From Pseudolactococcus raffinolactis NBRC 100932 (lineage in GTDB: Bacteria; Bacillota; Bacilli; Lactobacillales; Streptococcaceae), in NCBI RefSeq assembly GCF_001591765.1, contig NZ_BCVN01000022.1, positions 1-35,332 on the forward strand: a DNA stretch of 35,332 bases, written 5' to 3'. Within the stretch, counting starts at the first letter, position 1, and every line of letters starts with the position of its first letter. The position numbers and the translations under genes were made by a program. The notes beneath the pieces are model-generated. The model did no database searches and was not told the DNA's origin. It saw nothing but the letters and a program-made list of their open reading frames with translations. Shown here piece after piece: positions 1 to 7,184 of the stretch.

Positions 1-160
1 TTCCTCGTTGTATCTCGTTATGAATCGTTTGAGGGGATTTACCAAGACGATAAGCGATTTCTCGATTACTGATTTTTTCCTTATTGTGCCAACGTTCAAT
101 AAGGAGACGTTCTGACTCTGTTAAATGCTTACCTTTTGAAGTATAATTGTTTTGCATCAT
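1..160 (-). CDS. IS30-family transposase, N-terminal fragment (runs off the window)
   Basis: Reading the minus strand from an ATG at 160, the frame stays open for 53 codons to the window edge. The protein starts MMQNNYTSKGKHLTESERLL and continues with an isoleucine-rich helix-turn-helix. Its second helix reads SNREIAYRLGKSPQTIHNEI. This KHLT-E-R-I-x(n)-REIA-LG-S-TI-EI pattern is the DNA-binding head of IS30-family transposases. The DDE catalytic core would lie left of the window, so completeness and activity cannot be judged. The alternative start one codon later makes no difference to the assignment. Confidence 0.8.
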   Translation of the reverse strand, partial: MMQNNYTSKGKHLTESERLLIERWHNKEKISNREIAYRLGKSPQTIHNEIQRG

Positions 161-258
161 GAAACCTTTCGACTTTGTTTTCTAGCAACTACAAGTCTAA
201 CATTTCAGGGTGCTTTTTCATTCTCTCAAGGTGGCTAACTTCATTTTACAATTTGCGA
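1..258 (-). mobile_element. Left-truncated IS30-type insertion sequence, 5' end inside the window
   Basis: The window opens inside an insertion sequence. It holds the first 53 codons of an IS30-like transposase (1-160) and about 100 nt of non-coding terminus. The outer edge is placed near 250-260 because the MalF-like permease reading frame that enters from the right stops resembling a transporter there. The terminal inverted repeat cannot be verified because the other end lies outside the window. The exact boundary and any target duplication are therefore uncertain by a few bases. Confidence 0.7.
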
Positions 259-339
259 AGGAATTAAAACAACAATCAGAAAGATGGCAAAGGCAGGCAA
301 AACAAATGGAAAGAACCATTTTTTATATAATTTTGACAT
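241..339 (-). pseudogene. MalF-like ABC sugar permease, disrupted after about 26 codons by the IS element
   Basis: Downstream of the binding-protein gene a new frame starts at 339 behind a good AGGAGAG ribosome site (345-351). Its product starts MSKLYKKWFFPFVLPAFAIF, followed by a hydrophobic stretch ending LIP. That is the usual start of the first membrane helix of MalF-type permeases, which normally continues with a PF-x-x-x-Y-S-F segment. Here the frame instead runs into IS sequence after about codon 27 and stops at 241. The permease is therefore cut at its first helix. The rest of the transporter operon (remaining permease, MalG partner) presumably lies on the other side of the element, outside the window. 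Confidence 0.7.
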
Positions 340-414
340 TAAACTCTCCTTGATTCAGTTCGAACATCACTAGAAGATACGAAAGATAAGCTGATAAGGC
401 TGATAAACTTGAAC

Positions 415-462
415 ACCCGTACTGCGTTAGACAATACGGGTAGCCAAGACTGCTTTAGCAGT
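415..462 (-). other. Two hairpins between the binding-protein gene and the permease start
   Basis: The 132-nt gap between binding protein and permease holds two inverted repeats. One is a 7-bp stem (415-421 with 435-441, 13-nt loop). The other is ACTGC-TTTA-GCAGT (449-462). Neither is followed by a T run on the minus strand. They look like an intercistronic processing or stabilising element rather than a terminator. In ABC operons such hairpins often let the binding protein be made in excess of the permeases; that role here is inference. Confidence 0.45.
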
Positions 463-471
463 AACATTTAA

Positions 472-1968
472 TTATTGACCACTTTGTTCCTTGAAGTCCA
501 CCCAAGTTTTAACTGATTTATCGACATAATCGTCGTAGTCTTTTTCGGTCCATTTTTCTTTCGTCATGTAGTTTTTCTTCAAGAAATCACCAATGGTATC
601 ATTGAATGAACCTGGTGTGCCATCAAATGGATTGCCAAGTGTCGGACCTGCTGCGACATAAGCTGCAACTGCATTATTAAGTTTATTTGGCGATGTTGTG
701 TCTTTCAAATCGTTATACATGATAAAACCAGCCTCTTCTTTGAGGAATTTTTTACCACGGTCAGACGTATAAAGCCAAGCAAGGAAGTCAGCTGCAATCT
801 CTTGTTGTTTTTTGCTTGCTTGTTTATTGATGATAAAGTAGTTTGGTACGAAGGCTGGAATTGTTGTATTAAAAAGTTTCGGATCTCGTTCTTTGATTTT
901 GATGTCACTATTTTGGACTGGCCATTTTACTGGAATCAAATCCATCGTGTCAATGATGCCTTTATCAAGTTTTAAAAGGTTCGGATAAATCCAGTTTCCT
1001 TGTTTTAAGAATAAACCTTTATGTGCGACAAAGTTTGCGAGTGATGCATCATAGCTCCCCGTAGCACTATCAATAAAATCTGGTCCGCGTTTAACGGCAC
1101 CATTTTTACCGGCCATGTAAGAATATTCAAAGTCTAGTCCTTTGATTTCAGATTTGAGGGCTGCTTTTGCATCTTTAATGCCTTCATCACCTTTGGCATA
1201 GTAAGCTGCAGATACATTTTCAAAGACTGTATTGAGTGGGAATGATACCCAGTGGTTTTGGTAAGTCCAAAGTTCAGCGCCAGATTCAACGAAAACACCA
1301 TTCAATTCTTTTGCTAACCCTTTTTTCTCAGCTACAAAAGTATAAGGATGACCATTAACAGTAACGGTAGAGACTGTACCTTCTTTGATGTAAGTATCAA
1401 CTGCTTTGACAAAATTTTGCCACGATATATAGTCAGGTTCAGCTTTCAAGTCTGCTAACAAGGTATCTGTATCGCCAACAAACAAATCTTTCAAGACATT
1501 TTTATCAACTTGATAACCATAGCCTTCGATATTATAAGGCAAGCCGAAGTTTTCGCCGTTTTTAGCTGTTAAACGTTGGGCTGCAGGAATCTCATCTGCC
1601 AATTTTTTAAGTTTAGCATTATCAATTTTATTGATATCTTGCATATAATCGCCTGAATCAGGTCCCCAGTTAGTGAGGGTACCTGATGAGAAGATAGTCG
1701 GTGGTGTTTTAGAGCCAAATTCTGTCGTTTGGACTTCATTACCATTGGTTGTTCCAACAGATAAAGTATAAGTTTTAACCTTAATATTATTTTCTTTACC
1801 GTATTCTTCTACAACTTTTTTGAGTGGGTCAGCGATTTCTCCCTTGCCATTAAAGACGTATAAGAAATCATCTCCACCACCTTTTGAACCTGTATTACCA
1901 CATGCTACCAATGACGTTACTGCTGCCACTGTCAGCAAACCTAAACCTAACTTTTGCCATTTTTTCAT
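472..1968 (-). CDS. Carbohydrate ABC transporter substrate-binding lipoprotein
   Basis: This is a 498-residue extracellular solute-binding protein. The N terminus is a lipoprotein signal peptide: MKK, a hydrophobic core, and lipobox LVAC with the acylated Cys at about residue 23. A glycine-rich linker and a periplasmic-binding fold of the sugar-binding (MalE/family 1) type follow. Late motifs such as FVPNYFIINKQASKKQQEIA with AADFLAWLYTSDRGKKFL match the C-terminal lobe of these proteins. It is longer than classical MalE (about 400 residues), as in binding proteins for oligosaccharides, but I cannot name the sugar. It would deliver substrate to the permease whose gene begins at 339 and is destroyed by the IS. 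A LacI-type regulator lies upstream, and a promoter with operator sites fills the gap. If the permease is lost, the protein is functionally orphaned unless another transporter accepts it. Confidence 0.85.
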   Translation of the reverse strand: MKKWQKLGLGLLTVAAVTSLVACGNTGSKGGGDDFLYVFNGKGEIADPLKKVVEEYGKENNIKVKTYTLSVGTTNGNEVQTTEFGSKTPPTIFSSGTLTNWGPDSGDYMQDINKIDNAKLKKLADEIPAAQRLTAKNGENFGLPYNIEGYGYQVDKNVLKDLFVGDTDTLLADLKAEPDYISWQNFVKAVDTYIKEGTVSTVTVNGHPYTFVAEKKGLAKELNGVFVESGAELWTYQNHWVSFPLNTVFENVSAAYYAKGDEGIKDAKAALKSEIKGLDFEYSYMAGKNGAVKRGPDFIDSATGSYDASLANFVAHKGLFLKQGNWIYPNLLKLDKGIIDTMDLIPVKWPVQNSDIKIKERDPKLFNTTIPAFVPNYFIINKQASKKQQEIAADFLAWLYTSDRGKKFLKEEAGFIMYNDLKDTTSPNKLNNAVAAYVAAGPTLGNPFDGTPGSFNDTIGDFLKKNYMTKEKWTEKDYDDYVDKSVKTWVDFKEQSGQ

Positions 1969-2152
1969 TCTAATTCTCCTTAAAAATACGAATGGTAATT
2001 ATCACAAATATTACATCTAAACTTTTCTGTCAACCGTTTTCATAAACCGCGAGATTTTATCCTTGTTTCATTTCTATCCTGCTAGCTGAGATAGAATTGA
2101 GCTGTCGTTTAAAATTCTGAAAACTGTTTCTGAATCTCCTCTCCATCAATTT

Positions 2153-2166
2153 TGCAAACGTTTTCA
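2153..2166. promoter_or_regulatory. LacI/CcpA-type operator (cre match)
   Basis: TGCAAACGTTTTCA fits the cre consensus TGNAANCGNTNNCA at every fixed position and has the central CG of LacI-family operators. Related sites with the same right half lie nearby: around 2029-2042 (AACCGTTTTCA) and 2474-2488 (AAACGTTTTCA), plus a weaker one at 2209-2220. One or more may belong to the local LacI-type regulator rather than to CcpA. Confidence 0.65.
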
Positions 2167-2181
2167 TTTGCTTATAGATGA

Positions 2182-2210
2182 ATTTTACTATACTTTCATT
2201 TTTATATCAA
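2182..2210 (-). promoter_or_regulatory. Probable promoter of the sugar-binding-protein operon
   Basis: On the minus strand TTGATA (2210-2205) is followed, after exactly 17 nt, by TAAAAT (2187-2182). Transcription would start near 2175 and give an untranslated leader of about 205 nt before the ATG at 1968. The operator at 2153-2166 lies just downstream of the start. The related box AACCCTTTTCAT overlaps the -35 element. Both positions suit repression by the neighbouring LacI-type protein or by CcpA. Confidence 0.55.
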
Positions 2211-2473
2211 CCCTTTTCATATATTTTATTGATAAACTCAAACTAGGTCAAAAAGTAGAAATTGTATCTCTCCATCCTCTGTCCCCATTTAAATAACGTG
2301 TTTTTTATAAAATATGCCACTAACTATTCTTTACTGCCATCATCTTACTATCATACTATATCATTAAAAACTTGAAATTTATTATTTTAAATATCTTTTC
2401 AAAAGACAGCATCCTAGTTTTACTGTTGATACTTTTATTTCAAATTATTTATTTCAGAAAAAAACCATTATTA

Positions 2474-2488
2474 TGATAAACGTTTTCA
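2474..2488. promoter_or_regulatory. Second LacI-type operator, just downstream of the regulator gene
   Basis: TGATAAACGTTTTCA carries the AAACGTTTTCA half of the site at 2153-2166, but with one extra base in the left half, so it is a poorer cre match. It sits about 320 bp upstream of that site. Paired operators at this distance could support looping, which is speculation. Confidence 0.4.
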
Positions 2489-2499
2489 TATTTGATTCT

Positions 2500-2528
2500 A
2501 AAAAAACAGCTGAAAATCTCAGGCTGTT
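2500..2528 (-). terminator. Terminator of the LacI-type regulator gene
   Basis: On the minus strand AACAGC (2528-2523) pairs with GCTGTT (2510-2505). A short inner TGA/TCA helix continues after a one-base bulge, and seven T residues follow. The 5' arm contains the regulator's stop codon. Confidence 0.65.
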
Positions 2529-3508
2529 CCTCTGATAATTAATTTTGTATTTAACTCTGGCCTTTCCGGGTGTTCACGGTGTTCAATATTAGCAATTATA
2601 AGCGCCGCCACATACTCACCCATCTCTTTTATCGGTTGCCTAACAGTTGTCAATCCTGGATACAAGGCCTCCGCAATCGGTTGGTCATCAAAGCCAATTA
2701 TCGCTAGAGTTTCCGGTACTTTAATATTCAATAGATGACATTGACTTAGAATCCCTGAGGCGACTTCATCGCTGATAACTAAAAGCGCATCAGGTCGCTC
2801 CTCTCCTAGGGCTAAAACATCTGTTAACGTACTTTTTCCGTCGCTAATCGTTAGCCGTCTCGGAAAGATATAATTTGAATTTGGTTCAATATCAAACTCT
2901 TTCAGTGCCTGCACATACCCTTCAAAACGTGGATCTACAGGTAACATACTCCCTCTGTTACCTGTCACATAGCCGATTTTCCGATGGCCTTTAGAAAGCA
3001 AATAATAGGTTGCCTCATAGGTCGCCTTTTTTTCGTCAACATGAATCAGTGCGATATTTTGCTCACCTAAATAACGATTGCAGACAACAATTTTTCCCGC
3101 CTCAATGAGTTTTAAGACTTCTGGGCTATCATCATCAAGACTGGTCATGATTAAGCCATCCAGCTGACGTTTTTTCAGCAACTCGATAAATTTTTTTTCA
3201 CGCTCAGGTTCTTCCAATGTCTGCAAAATAACAATCTGGTACCCGACTTGATAAGCCGCTTTCTCAATTGCATCAACCAAGTAAGTAAAAAAAGGATTGA
3301 TTACAAAGGAGATAATCACACCTATCAATTTTGTTCCTTTGCCTCTCAGCTGTTGGGCAACATTGTTGGGATAATAATCCAATTCCTTCATGGCATCAAA
3401 GATTTTCTTCTTTGTCTTATCGGAAACATAAGGATGATCATTTATCGCTCTGGAAATGGTTGTAATCGAATAGCCCGTTTTTTCAGCAACATCGCTTATT
3501 TTTGTCAT
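2519..3508 (-). CDS. LacI/GalR-family transcriptional regulator
   Basis: This 329-residue regulator has the family's usual size. The helix-turn-helix and hinge helix are at residues 1-56 (MTKISDVAEKTGYSITTISR, then PNNVAQQLRGKGT). The periplasmic-binding-like effector domain follows, with IGVI, the segment LIMTSLDD, and the C-terminal IIGFDDQPIAEALYPGLTTV. Family knowledge: such proteins bind a sugar and control neighbouring catabolic or transport genes. It lies directly upstream of the sugar-binding lipoprotein on the same strand. LacI-type operators lie in the gap, so it most likely controls that transporter. It resembles MalR/RbsR-type regulators, but the effector cannot be read from the sequence. 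A TATAAT box at 3564-3559 lies in front of it, with no convincing -35. Confidence 0.85.
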   Translation of the reverse strand: MTKISDVAEKTGYSITTISRAINDHPYVSDKTKKKIFDAMKELDYYPNNVAQQLRGKGTKLIGVIISFVINPFFTYLVDAIEKAAYQVGYQIVILQTLEEPEREKKFIELLKKRQLDGLIMTSLDDDSPEVLKLIEAGKIVVCNRYLGEQNIALIHVDEKKATYEATYYLLSKGHRKIGYVTGNRGSMLPVDPRFEGYVQALKEFDIEPNSNYIFPRRLTISDGKSTLTDVLALGEERPDALLVISDEVASGILSQCHLLNIKVPETLAIIGFDDQPIAEALYPGLTTVRQPIKEMGEYVAALIIANIEHREHPERPELNTKLIIRGTA

Positions 3509-3595
3509 CTTGCTTTACCTATTTTTCTATGCAATCATCTGTGTACTCTATCTTTACTATTATAACGAAAAAAAAGCGAAAAGTCTCTTTTTATC

Positions 3596-3609
3596 TGATA
3601 GCGCTCCCA
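3596..3609. promoter_or_regulatory. Near-match cre site upstream of the LacI-type gene
   Basis: TGATAGCGCTCCCA fits the cre consensus with one mismatch. It lies about 30 bp upstream of the regulator's -10 box (3559-3564, minus strand), so CcpA or autoregulatory control is possible. Call based on consensus matching only. Confidence 0.4.
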
Positions 3610-3618
3610 TCTTAATAT

Positions 3619-3638
3619 AAAAAAACGCTGCTAACGTT
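3619..3638 (-). terminator. Weak terminator after the HAD phosphatase gene
   Basis: On the minus strand a short AACGT/GCGTT stem with a 5-nt loop is followed by seven T residues. The stem is only 5 bp, so termination may be partial and the regulator may be partly transcribed by readthrough. Confidence 0.4.
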
Positions 3639-3651
3639 CTTTACATTTGAT

Positions 3652-4524
3652 TTACTGCCATTCTTCCGCTAAAATACGGTCGATAGCATAAGCCACACCG
3701 TTGTCAATATTCGTCACTGTCTCATATTTGGCAATTGTCTTAACTTCTGCTTCAGCATTTGCCATCGCGATACCAACACCCGCCGCTTCAATCATGCTCA
3801 TGTCGTTGAAATTGTCGCCTAGCGCTGCAACATTTGACAAGGGAAGGTTTAGTAACTCTGTCACTTTTTGGAGTGATCGACCTTTTTGAGCCGACTCATG
3901 ATTAACTTCAATGTTATTGGCACCTGATGAGGTCACTGAAAGATTTGTAATCTGTGATAATTCTTCTTTAGCCAACAACAACGCAGGATCATCAATCTGA
4001 CCCATCGCGAAGATTTTCAAAACCGTCACCTCAGGATTTTCCAGAACCTCTTTGAAATCAGCCACGAAGTTAATTGGCAAGGTAGTCATGTGACTTTCTG
4101 CAATCTCAATGGCTTCAGCTTCTGATAAATTAGGTGATGTACTTTTTAGCCAGTGTGCCACACTAGCAATCCGATCGTCAATATTTTCTGTATAGCCACC
4201 ATGATCTGTAAAGAGCTCAAAGTAAATCTGATGATGACGTAATATTGACATTGTTAAAGCAAGTTTTTTCTTTTCAATACCAACGGTAAAGATATTTTGA
4301 CCATTTTCATCAAAAATTTGCGCACCGTTTGATGTAATATAGCGGCATTTAATCCCAGCAGCTTGCAAAATTGGCTGTGCTTCTTCAATTGAGCGACCAG
4401 TTGCAACTACAAACTCAAGCCCTGCTGCCTGTACCTTTTTGATTGCTGCAATATTTTCTGATGAAATTTCCATACTATCATTGAGCAGTGTGCCATCCAT
4501 ATCTGATACAATAAGTTGAATCAT
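3652..4524 (-). CDS. Cof-type HAD-superfamily phosphatase
   Basis: This 290-residue protein has the full HAD set. The catalytic motif I is DMDGTLLND at residues 8-16 (nucleophile Asp8, acid Asp10). Motif II falls around VVATGRS, and motif III/IV is GDNFNDMSMIEAAGVGIAMANA near residues 237-258. The alpha/beta cap between them is type IIB (Cof/YidA-like). Family members dephosphorylate sugar phosphates and other small phosphoesters with low specificity, so the substrate is open. It sits between a sugar-transport locus and a TreR-like gene and has a cre site in front, which suggests a role in sugar-phosphate turnover. Confidence 0.85.
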   Translation of the reverse strand: MIQLIVSDMDGTLLNDSMEISSENIAAIKKVQAAGLEFVVATGRSIEEAQPILQAAGIKCRYITSNGAQIFDENGQNIFTVGIEKKKLALTMSILRHHQIYFELFTDHGGYTENIDDRIASVAHWLKSTSPNLSEAEAIEIAESHMTTLPINFVADFKEVLENPEVTVLKIFAMGQIDDPALLLAKEELSQITNLSVTSSGANNIEVNHESAQKGRSLQKVTELLNLPLSNVAALGDNFNDMSMIEAAGVGIAMANAEAEVKTIAKYETVTNIDNGVAYAIDRILAEEWQ

Positions 4525-4574
4525 GTCTCTTTCTTTACCACCATTCCTTAAAATTCTGTTTATTCAAATTAACT

Positions 4575-4588
4575 TGTAAACGTTTCCC
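4575..4588. promoter_or_regulatory. cre-like site between the divergent HAD and treR-like genes
   Basis: TGTAAACGTTTCCC differs from the cre consensus only at the last base and centres on the AACGTT core. It lies 51 bp from the HAD start and 46 bp from the treR-like start, where it could affect both divergent promoters. Confidence 0.6.
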
Positions 4589-4633
4589 CTTAATTTTAAC
4601 ATATTTTACACTGATTTTTGGTAAAATAAAGAT

Positions 4634-5350
4634 ATGAAAAAATATGAAATAATTTTACACGATTTGGAATACAAAATAAAAAATAAGACTTATCAGGAAA
4701 ACGATCTCCTACCTAGTGAAAATGAATTGGTCAAAATCTACTACGCCAGTAGAGCAACGATTCGCCAAGCGCTGAAAATTTTGGAAGAAAAGGGGTTAAT
4801 TCAGAAACAAAAAGGGCGAGGCTCTGTGGTTATTGCTTCTAGCAAACTTAATTTTCCGATTTCTGGCTTAACCAGCTACAAGGAACTACAAAATTCACTC
4901 GGATTTGAAAGTGTCACTGAAGTCATCAAATTTGACAAAATCACAGTTGACAGTGAACTTGCTGCAAAAACACTTTTTGAAATCGGAATCCCTGTGTGGC
5001 GTATCATACGCGTTCGTAAGATTGACGGTGAAGCCGTCGTGCTTGATCATGACTTCGTCAAATATGATATTTGTCCCAATATGACCAAAACAGATGTCGC
5101 TTATTCACTCTACGACTACCTTGAAAAAAAGCTGAAAATTGAGATTTCCTTCGCTCAGAAAGAAATTACCATTGATTTCGTTAATGACGAAGATCGGCAA
5201 CTCTTGGACCTGAATCTCTTGGACCGCCATATCGTCAGTGTCAAAAGCCATGTTTTTCTCAATGATGCAAGCGTCTTTCAATACACGGATAGTCGACATC
5301 AAGTTGATAAATTCCGGTTCACTGAATTTGCCAGACGGCAAAAACGTTGA
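4634..5350 (+). CDS. treR: GntR-family regulator, TreR-like (trehalose operon repressor type)
   Basis: This 238-residue protein has an N-terminal winged helix-turn-helix (residues about 5-68: LLPSENELVKIYYASRATIR, then GLIQKQKGRGSVV) and a C-terminal UTRA effector domain. Stretches such as FPISGLTSYKELQNSLG and the ending SVFQYTDSRHQVDKFRF with FARR are typical of TreR of streptococci and lactococci, which senses trehalose 6-phosphate. No trehalose PTS or phosphorylase gene is next to it in this window: the upstream neighbour is the divergent HAD gene and the downstream one is nox. It is therefore a stand-alone copy here, and the trehalose assignment rests on sequence likeness alone. The ribosome site is weak. 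Confidence 0.75.
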   Translation: MKKYEIILHDLEYKIKNKTYQENDLLPSENELVKIYYASRATIRQALKILEEKGLIQKQKGRGSVVIASSKLNFPISGLTSYKELQNSLGFESVTEVIKFDKITVDSELAAKTLFEIGIPVWRIIRVRKIDGEAVVLDHDFVKYDICPNMTKTDVAYSLYDYLEKKLKIEISFAQKEITIDFVNDEDRQLLDLNLLDRHIVSVKSHVFLNDASVFQYTDSRHQVDKFRFTEFARRQKR

Positions 5351-5359
5351 ATTTGCTTT

Positions 5360-5398
5360 AACTTTAGTAAGATTGACTAAAGTTTGCTACTTTTTTTA
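5360..5398 (+). terminator. Terminator after the treR-like gene
   Basis: A perfect 9-bp stem, AACTTTAGT (5360-5368) with ACTAAAGTT (5376-5384), and a 7-nt loop are followed after a few bases by seven T residues (5391-5397). Confidence 0.75.
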
Positions 5399-5418
5399 CA
5401 ATTTCCGATTCACTATTT

Positions 5419-5447
5419 TTGCAATCGCTTTCTTTATGGTTTATAAT
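5419..5447 (+). promoter_or_regulatory. Promoter of the NADH oxidase gene
   Basis: TTGCAA (5419-5424), a 17-nt spacer and a perfect TATAAT (5442-5447) form a strong sigma-A type promoter. Transcription would begin near 5453-5455, leaving a leader of about 270 nt before the nox ATG at 5727. Confidence 0.75.
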
Positions 5448-5454
5448 AAGTGTG

Positions 5455-5726
5455 GTATTATTAATACTCATGTGCTTAAATAATGCACAATTTTAAAAAT
5501 TATCGGATCCAGACGGAGGTGAAACGATTACTTTTAATTAAGCTTCAGCAACAAAATTTGTTCAGATGACCTTGTCATCTCGGGCCATGTCATCAAAAAT
5601 AAAAGAGGCCACTCAGACAGTGACGATGAGTCAAATTTGTCTACGGACAACTGATTTTCATCACAATCTGTCTCATGTTAAACGTATCAAGTGCACCTCT
5701 AAAAAAGAAAAGGAAACCTACTACCT
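5455..5726 (+). other. Long, apparently structured 5' leader of nox (candidate cis-regulatory RNA)
   Basis: The roughly 270 nt between promoter and nox start contain a series of helices. They are UGUGC/GCACA (5472-5488), AGATGAC/GTCATCT with a CTT loop (5564-5580), ACTCA/TGAGT (5611-5631), and TTGTC-TACG-GACAA (5637-5650), where the loop is a UNCG tetraloop closed by C-G. A long-range GGAGGTG (5515-5521) / CACCTCT (5694-5700) helix, with one G-U pair, would enclose the middle ones and end just upstream of the ribosome site (AAAAGGA, about 5708-5714). I recognise no known riboswitch class. A 53-codon frame from ATG 5567 ends on the nox start (ATGA overlap) but has no ribosome site and is probably chance. 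Confidence 0.45.
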
Positions 5727-7055
5727 ATGAAAACAGTTATTATTGGTTCAAACCACGCAGGAATCGCTGCTGCCAATACACTCCTTGACAATTACCCTGG
5801 CACTGAAGTTGTCTTGATTGACCGCAATACAAACCTTAGTTACCTAGGCTGTGGTACAGCACTTTGGGTTGGCCGTCAAATTGATGGTTATGAAGATCTC
5901 TTCTACACAAATGAAGCAACTTTCCGTGAAAAAGGCGCTAAAATTTTCATGGAGTCAAGTGTGACGAGTATTGATTTCAATGAAAAAATCGTTCACTTTG
6001 AAAATAAAGCTGGTGAAAAATCTGAAGAAAGCTACGATAAATTAATTTTGGCGACTGGTAGTAAACCAATCATTCCAAATATTCCAGGCAAAGACCTCGA
6101 AGGATTGCACTTCTTGAAACTTTTCCAAGAAGGCCAAGAAGTTGACCGCGATATGTCACGTGATGATGTTCAAACTGTTGCCGTTATCGGTGCTGGCTAC
6201 ATCGGCGTTGAGATTGCTGAAGCGGCTAAACGTCGTGGAAAAAACGTCCTCCTCTTTGACGCCATGCCAACGTCTCTCGCGTCTTACTACGACCCTGAAT
6301 TCACACAACACATGGACAAAAACCTTGAAGCAAACGGGATTGAGCTCCATTTTGGTGAACTCGCAACTGAATACAAAGGCGATAAACGCGTTGAACAACT
6401 CGTGACTGATAAAGGCACTTACGATGTTGACATGGTCATCAATGCTATCGGTTTCACAGCGAATTCAGATCTCGGTAAAGACCATTTGGAAACTTTCCGT
6501 AATGGTGCTTACCTTGTAGATAATCATCAAAAAACAAGCGACGACAGCGTTTATGCTGTTGGTGACTGTGCGACAATCTACTCAAACGCGCTTGAAGCGA
6601 CGACTTATATCGCGCTTGCAACAAACGCTGTACGTAGCGGTATCATTGCGGGTCATAATGTTGGCGGTACTGAACTAGATGCCATTGGTGTACAAGGCAG
6701 TAACGGTATCTCAATCTTTGGCTATAACATGGTATCAACAGGTCTTTCTGTCGCAGCTGCTAAAAAAGCTGAAATTGACGTTGACTACACTGACTACGAA
6801 GACTTACAAAAACCTGGTTTCATCAAGGAAAATGCACCGGTTAAAATCCGTATCGTCTACGAAAAATCATCACGTCGTATCGTTGGCGCACAACTTGCGT
6901 CGACTGAGGATATCTCAGCTAACATCCACATGTTCAGCTTGGCAGTCCAAGAACACGTGACGATTGATAAATTGAAACTATTGGACATCTTCTTCTTGCC
7001 ACATTTCAACCAACCTTATAACTACATTACAATGGCTGCCCTTCGCGCTAAGTAA
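5727..7055 (+). CDS. noxE: NADH oxidase, water-forming type (NoxE)
   Basis: This 442-residue flavoprotein belongs to the class of pyridine-nucleotide disulfide oxidoreductases with a single redox cysteine. The FAD-binding segment is at residues 3-14 (VIIGSNHAG). The catalytic cysteine is Cys42 in SYLGCGTALW. An ATGS motif lies at 109-112, the NAD-binding GAGYIG at 155-160, and the second FAD motif YAVGDC near 275. A dimerisation domain ends the protein. Water-forming NADH oxidases of lactic acid bacteria share this Cys and layout. They reduce O2 to water with NADH, regenerate NAD+ for glycolysis and lower the oxygen level in the cytoplasm. Peroxide-forming or CoA-disulfide reductase relatives share the fold and cannot be fully excluded. 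The gene is monocistronic, between its own promoter and terminator. The ribosome site (AAAAGGA) is about 13 nt from the ATG, which is long. Confidence 0.88.
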   Translation: MKTVIIGSNHAGIAAANTLLDNYPGTEVVLIDRNTNLSYLGCGTALWVGRQIDGYEDLFYTNEATFREKGAKIFMESSVTSIDFNEKIVHFENKAGEKSEESYDKLILATGSKPIIPNIPGKDLEGLHFLKLFQEGQEVDRDMSRDDVQTVAVIGAGYIGVEIAEAAKRRGKNVLLFDAMPTSLASYYDPEFTQHMDKNLEANGIELHFGELATEYKGDKRVEQLVTDKGTYDVDMVINAIGFTANSDLGKDHLETFRNGAYLVDNHQKTSDDSVYAVGDCATIYSNALEATTYIALATNAVRSGIIAGHNVGGTELDAIGVQGSNGISIFGYNMVSTGLSVAAAKKAEIDVDYTDYEDLQKPGFIKENAPVKIRIVYEKSSRRIVGAQLASTEDISANIHMFSLAVQEHVTIDKLKLLDIFFLPHFNQPYNYITMAALRAK

Positions 7056-7081
7056 TGAACTGAAAAACATCTGACAGATGA

Positions 7082-7109
7082 GCACTTGACTATCGTCGGG
7101 TGTTTTTTG
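7082..7109 (+). terminator. Terminator of nox
   Basis: GCACTTGAC (7082-7090) pairs over 9 bp, with G-U wobbles, with GTCGGGTGT (7095-7103) around a TATC loop. A run of T to 7108 follows. Confidence 0.75.
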
Positions 7110-7143
7110 ATGTCAGCCATTCAATACTTAATTTGACAGGTAC

Positions 7144-7168
7144 AAAAAAAGAACCTCTAACAGATTCT
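7144..7168 (-). terminator. Terminator of the cdaA-cdaR-glmM operon
   Basis: On the minus strand AGAATCT (7168-7162) and AGGTTCT (7156-7150) form a 7-bp stem with a 5-nt loop, followed by a T run (7150-7144). It faces the nox terminator at 7082-7109, so the convergent pair is separated. Confidence 0.7.
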
Positions 7169-7184
7169 GATTTTAAAATTCCAT

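Noticed and set aside
5471-5489. A Rex-like TGTG/CACA inverted repeat downstream of the nox promoter
   Set aside because: The half-sites are 11 nt apart instead of 8 and lack the AA/TT flanks of the Rex consensus. A short RNA hairpin is the simpler reading.
5567-5729. A 53-codon open frame ending on the nox start codon
   Set aside because: It has no ribosome site, its composition is not protein-like, and it runs through the hairpins of the leader. The ATGA overlap with nox is probably chance.
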